Shown in pieces: positions 63,354-64,000 of a DNA stretch of 64,000 nt (the stretch's first letter is position 1; each line of letters opens with the position of its first letter). Below the pieces are notes generated by a model. It saw only the letters and a program-made list of their open reading frames with translations. It made no database searches and was not told the origin of the DNA. The DNA is taken from assembly GCA_963761475.1 (NCBI GenBank), contig CAVXGT010000014.1, positions 496,001 through 560,000 of the forward strand. The letters run 5' to 3'. Origin of the DNA: Ga0077555 sp963761475 (lineage in GTDB: Bacteria > Pseudomonadota > Alphaproteobacteria > Rhizobiales > Hyphomicrobiaceae). Position numbers and translations under genes: made by a program.

Positions 63354-64000
63354 TGCGAGGGGTCCGACGTAAGCGACCCCTTGCCAAGCAGCACCATCCC
63401 GAGCATCACCGCCATCAGCGGATCTGTGATCTCGGCAAAATGTCCGTGCAGGTAGAGTTGGGCGATCTCGATTGCCGCGAGCCCCGCCGCTACGCCGGCT
63501 ATCGCCCCCCGCGCGCCGACGCCAAGCTCGCGCAGTCCGATCAGCAGGGCCCCGTACCAGAACGTTTTCTGCAGCAGGATCAGCAGGGCCGCTGTCCACC
63601 CGGCGCCCAACACACCACCGAACGGGACCCATGAGAAGGCCCCTGCCGGCCCGGCAAACACGAAGGGCGCCAGCCCCTTGACGGTGATCCCGGCCGCAAG
63701 CGCCATCAGCGCGACAGCCGTCCGCCACCGGACCCTGTGCAGCACCAACACCCACAGCACGACGGCGGCCCCCGCCCCGGCCAGTTCGGACAGCGTCAGC
63801 GACCGGCCTGCAATCAACAGTTTCCCAGGGACGATCGCCACCAGCATCGGCAGCGCTAGCCTTGTAAATCGTGGCCCAAGGATCGACTCCAGCAGCCGCG
63901 CCGCCGCCAGCCATTCGCCGAACGCCAGGAGTACAGCCCCGCCATGCAGTGCCGGATCGGCGACGACGGCGCCCCATTTCCAGCGCACCACTCCAACACT
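63320..64000 (-). CDS. VanZ-like membrane protein, N-terminus outside window
   Basis: The frame is open to the right edge, so the start may lie outside; a GTG at 63991 is one possible start. Several membrane helices are visible (LALPMLVAIVPGKLLIA, GAGAAVVLWVLVLHRV, ALMALAAGITVKGLAPF). The C-terminal part, IEIAQLYLHGHFAEITDPLMAVMLG, matches the VanZ signature. VanZ-like proteins affect glycopeptide tolerance in some bacteria but are mostly uncharacterised. Confidence 0.72.
   Translation of the reverse strand, partial: SVGVVRWKWGAVVADPALHGGAVLLAFGEWLAAARLLESILGPRFTRLALPMLVAIVPGKLLIAGRSLTLSELAGAGAAVVLWVLVLHRVRWRTAVALMALAAGITVKGLAPFVFAGPAGAFSWVPFGGVLGAGWTAALLILLQKTFWYGALLIGLRELGVGARGAIAGVAAGLAAIEIAQLYLHGHFAEITDPLMAVMLGMVLLGKGSLTSDPSHHGSSSVSQYK

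Overview
The window is GC-rich, gene-dense bacterial DNA that reads as an alphaproteobacterial (Hyphomicrobiales-like) chromosome. The family content supports this: ParE, PaaK/PaaI/PaaG, MmsA, KdsA, a WcaJ-type sugar transferase, fused LivH-LivM, an OmpA protein with BON-like domains, and many CoA-thioester enzymes. The placement is inferred from protein families only. I see no phage, transposase, CRISPR, rRNA or tRNA.

Layout. 1-5.4 kb: the parE end, a peroxiredoxin, then a leftward phenylacetate set (paaK, paaI, paaG), a SnoaL-like gene and a TetR regulator. 5.7-9 kb: a small secreted protein, a Cys/Met-metabolism PLP enzyme and mmsA. 9.4-21 kb: a FIST protein, two broken hydrolases, an exopolysaccharide-initiating transferase, pyk, a PhyH dioxygenase, an extradiol-dioxygenase-like VOC protein and a glycosyltransferase. 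21.5-31.7 kb: murJ, an enolase-superfamily enzyme, a protease-fold protein lacking its catalytic triad, cytochrome b561 followed by a large two-CxxCH secreted protein, kdsA and a zinc-ribbon gene. 31.7-37.4 kb, leftward: a PLP decarboxylase, a glycosyltransferase, a Wzx-type flippase and a GMC oxidoreductase. 37.6-41.1 kb: a MaoC-like hydratase, a thioredoxin-reductase-like flavoprotein, a UGSC selenoprotein and a cysteine-containing protein I do not recognise. 42.4-50.8 kb: an acyl-CoA dehydrogenase, an OmpA/BON envelope gene with an internal repeat, a 35-residue membrane peptide, a three-HhH-domain membrane-anchored protein and an iron-type ABC permease. 50.9-57 kb: a CoA-transferase and a complete branched-chain-amino-acid-type ABC transporter. 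57-64 kb: a CapD-like nucleotide-sugar enzyme, small VOC, SDR and CaiB-type genes, an HNH nuclease, and a VanZ-like gene cut by the right edge.

The best finding is the selenoprotein gene at 39378-39893. An in-frame TGA begins the exact motif Sec-Gly-Ser-Cys, the frame stays open for 77 more codons, and a compact stem-loop follows the TGA at the spacing of a bacterial SECIS. Its neighbours include a CxxC flavoprotein that could reduce it, so 37.6-41.1 kb may encode a little-known selenium-dependent redox/thioester pathway.

Two window-wide patterns stand out. First, every gap between convergent genes longer than 100 bases (four of four) is filled with nested GC-rich hairpins. These include a 78-base tandem array, and a 41-base element whose two copies differ by compensatory changes. 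Second, eight otherwise normal genes carry one or more single-base frameshifts that restore usual family lengths when corrected. This points to indel errors in the sequence more than to real decay, so starts, ends and pseudogene calls there should be read with that in mind.
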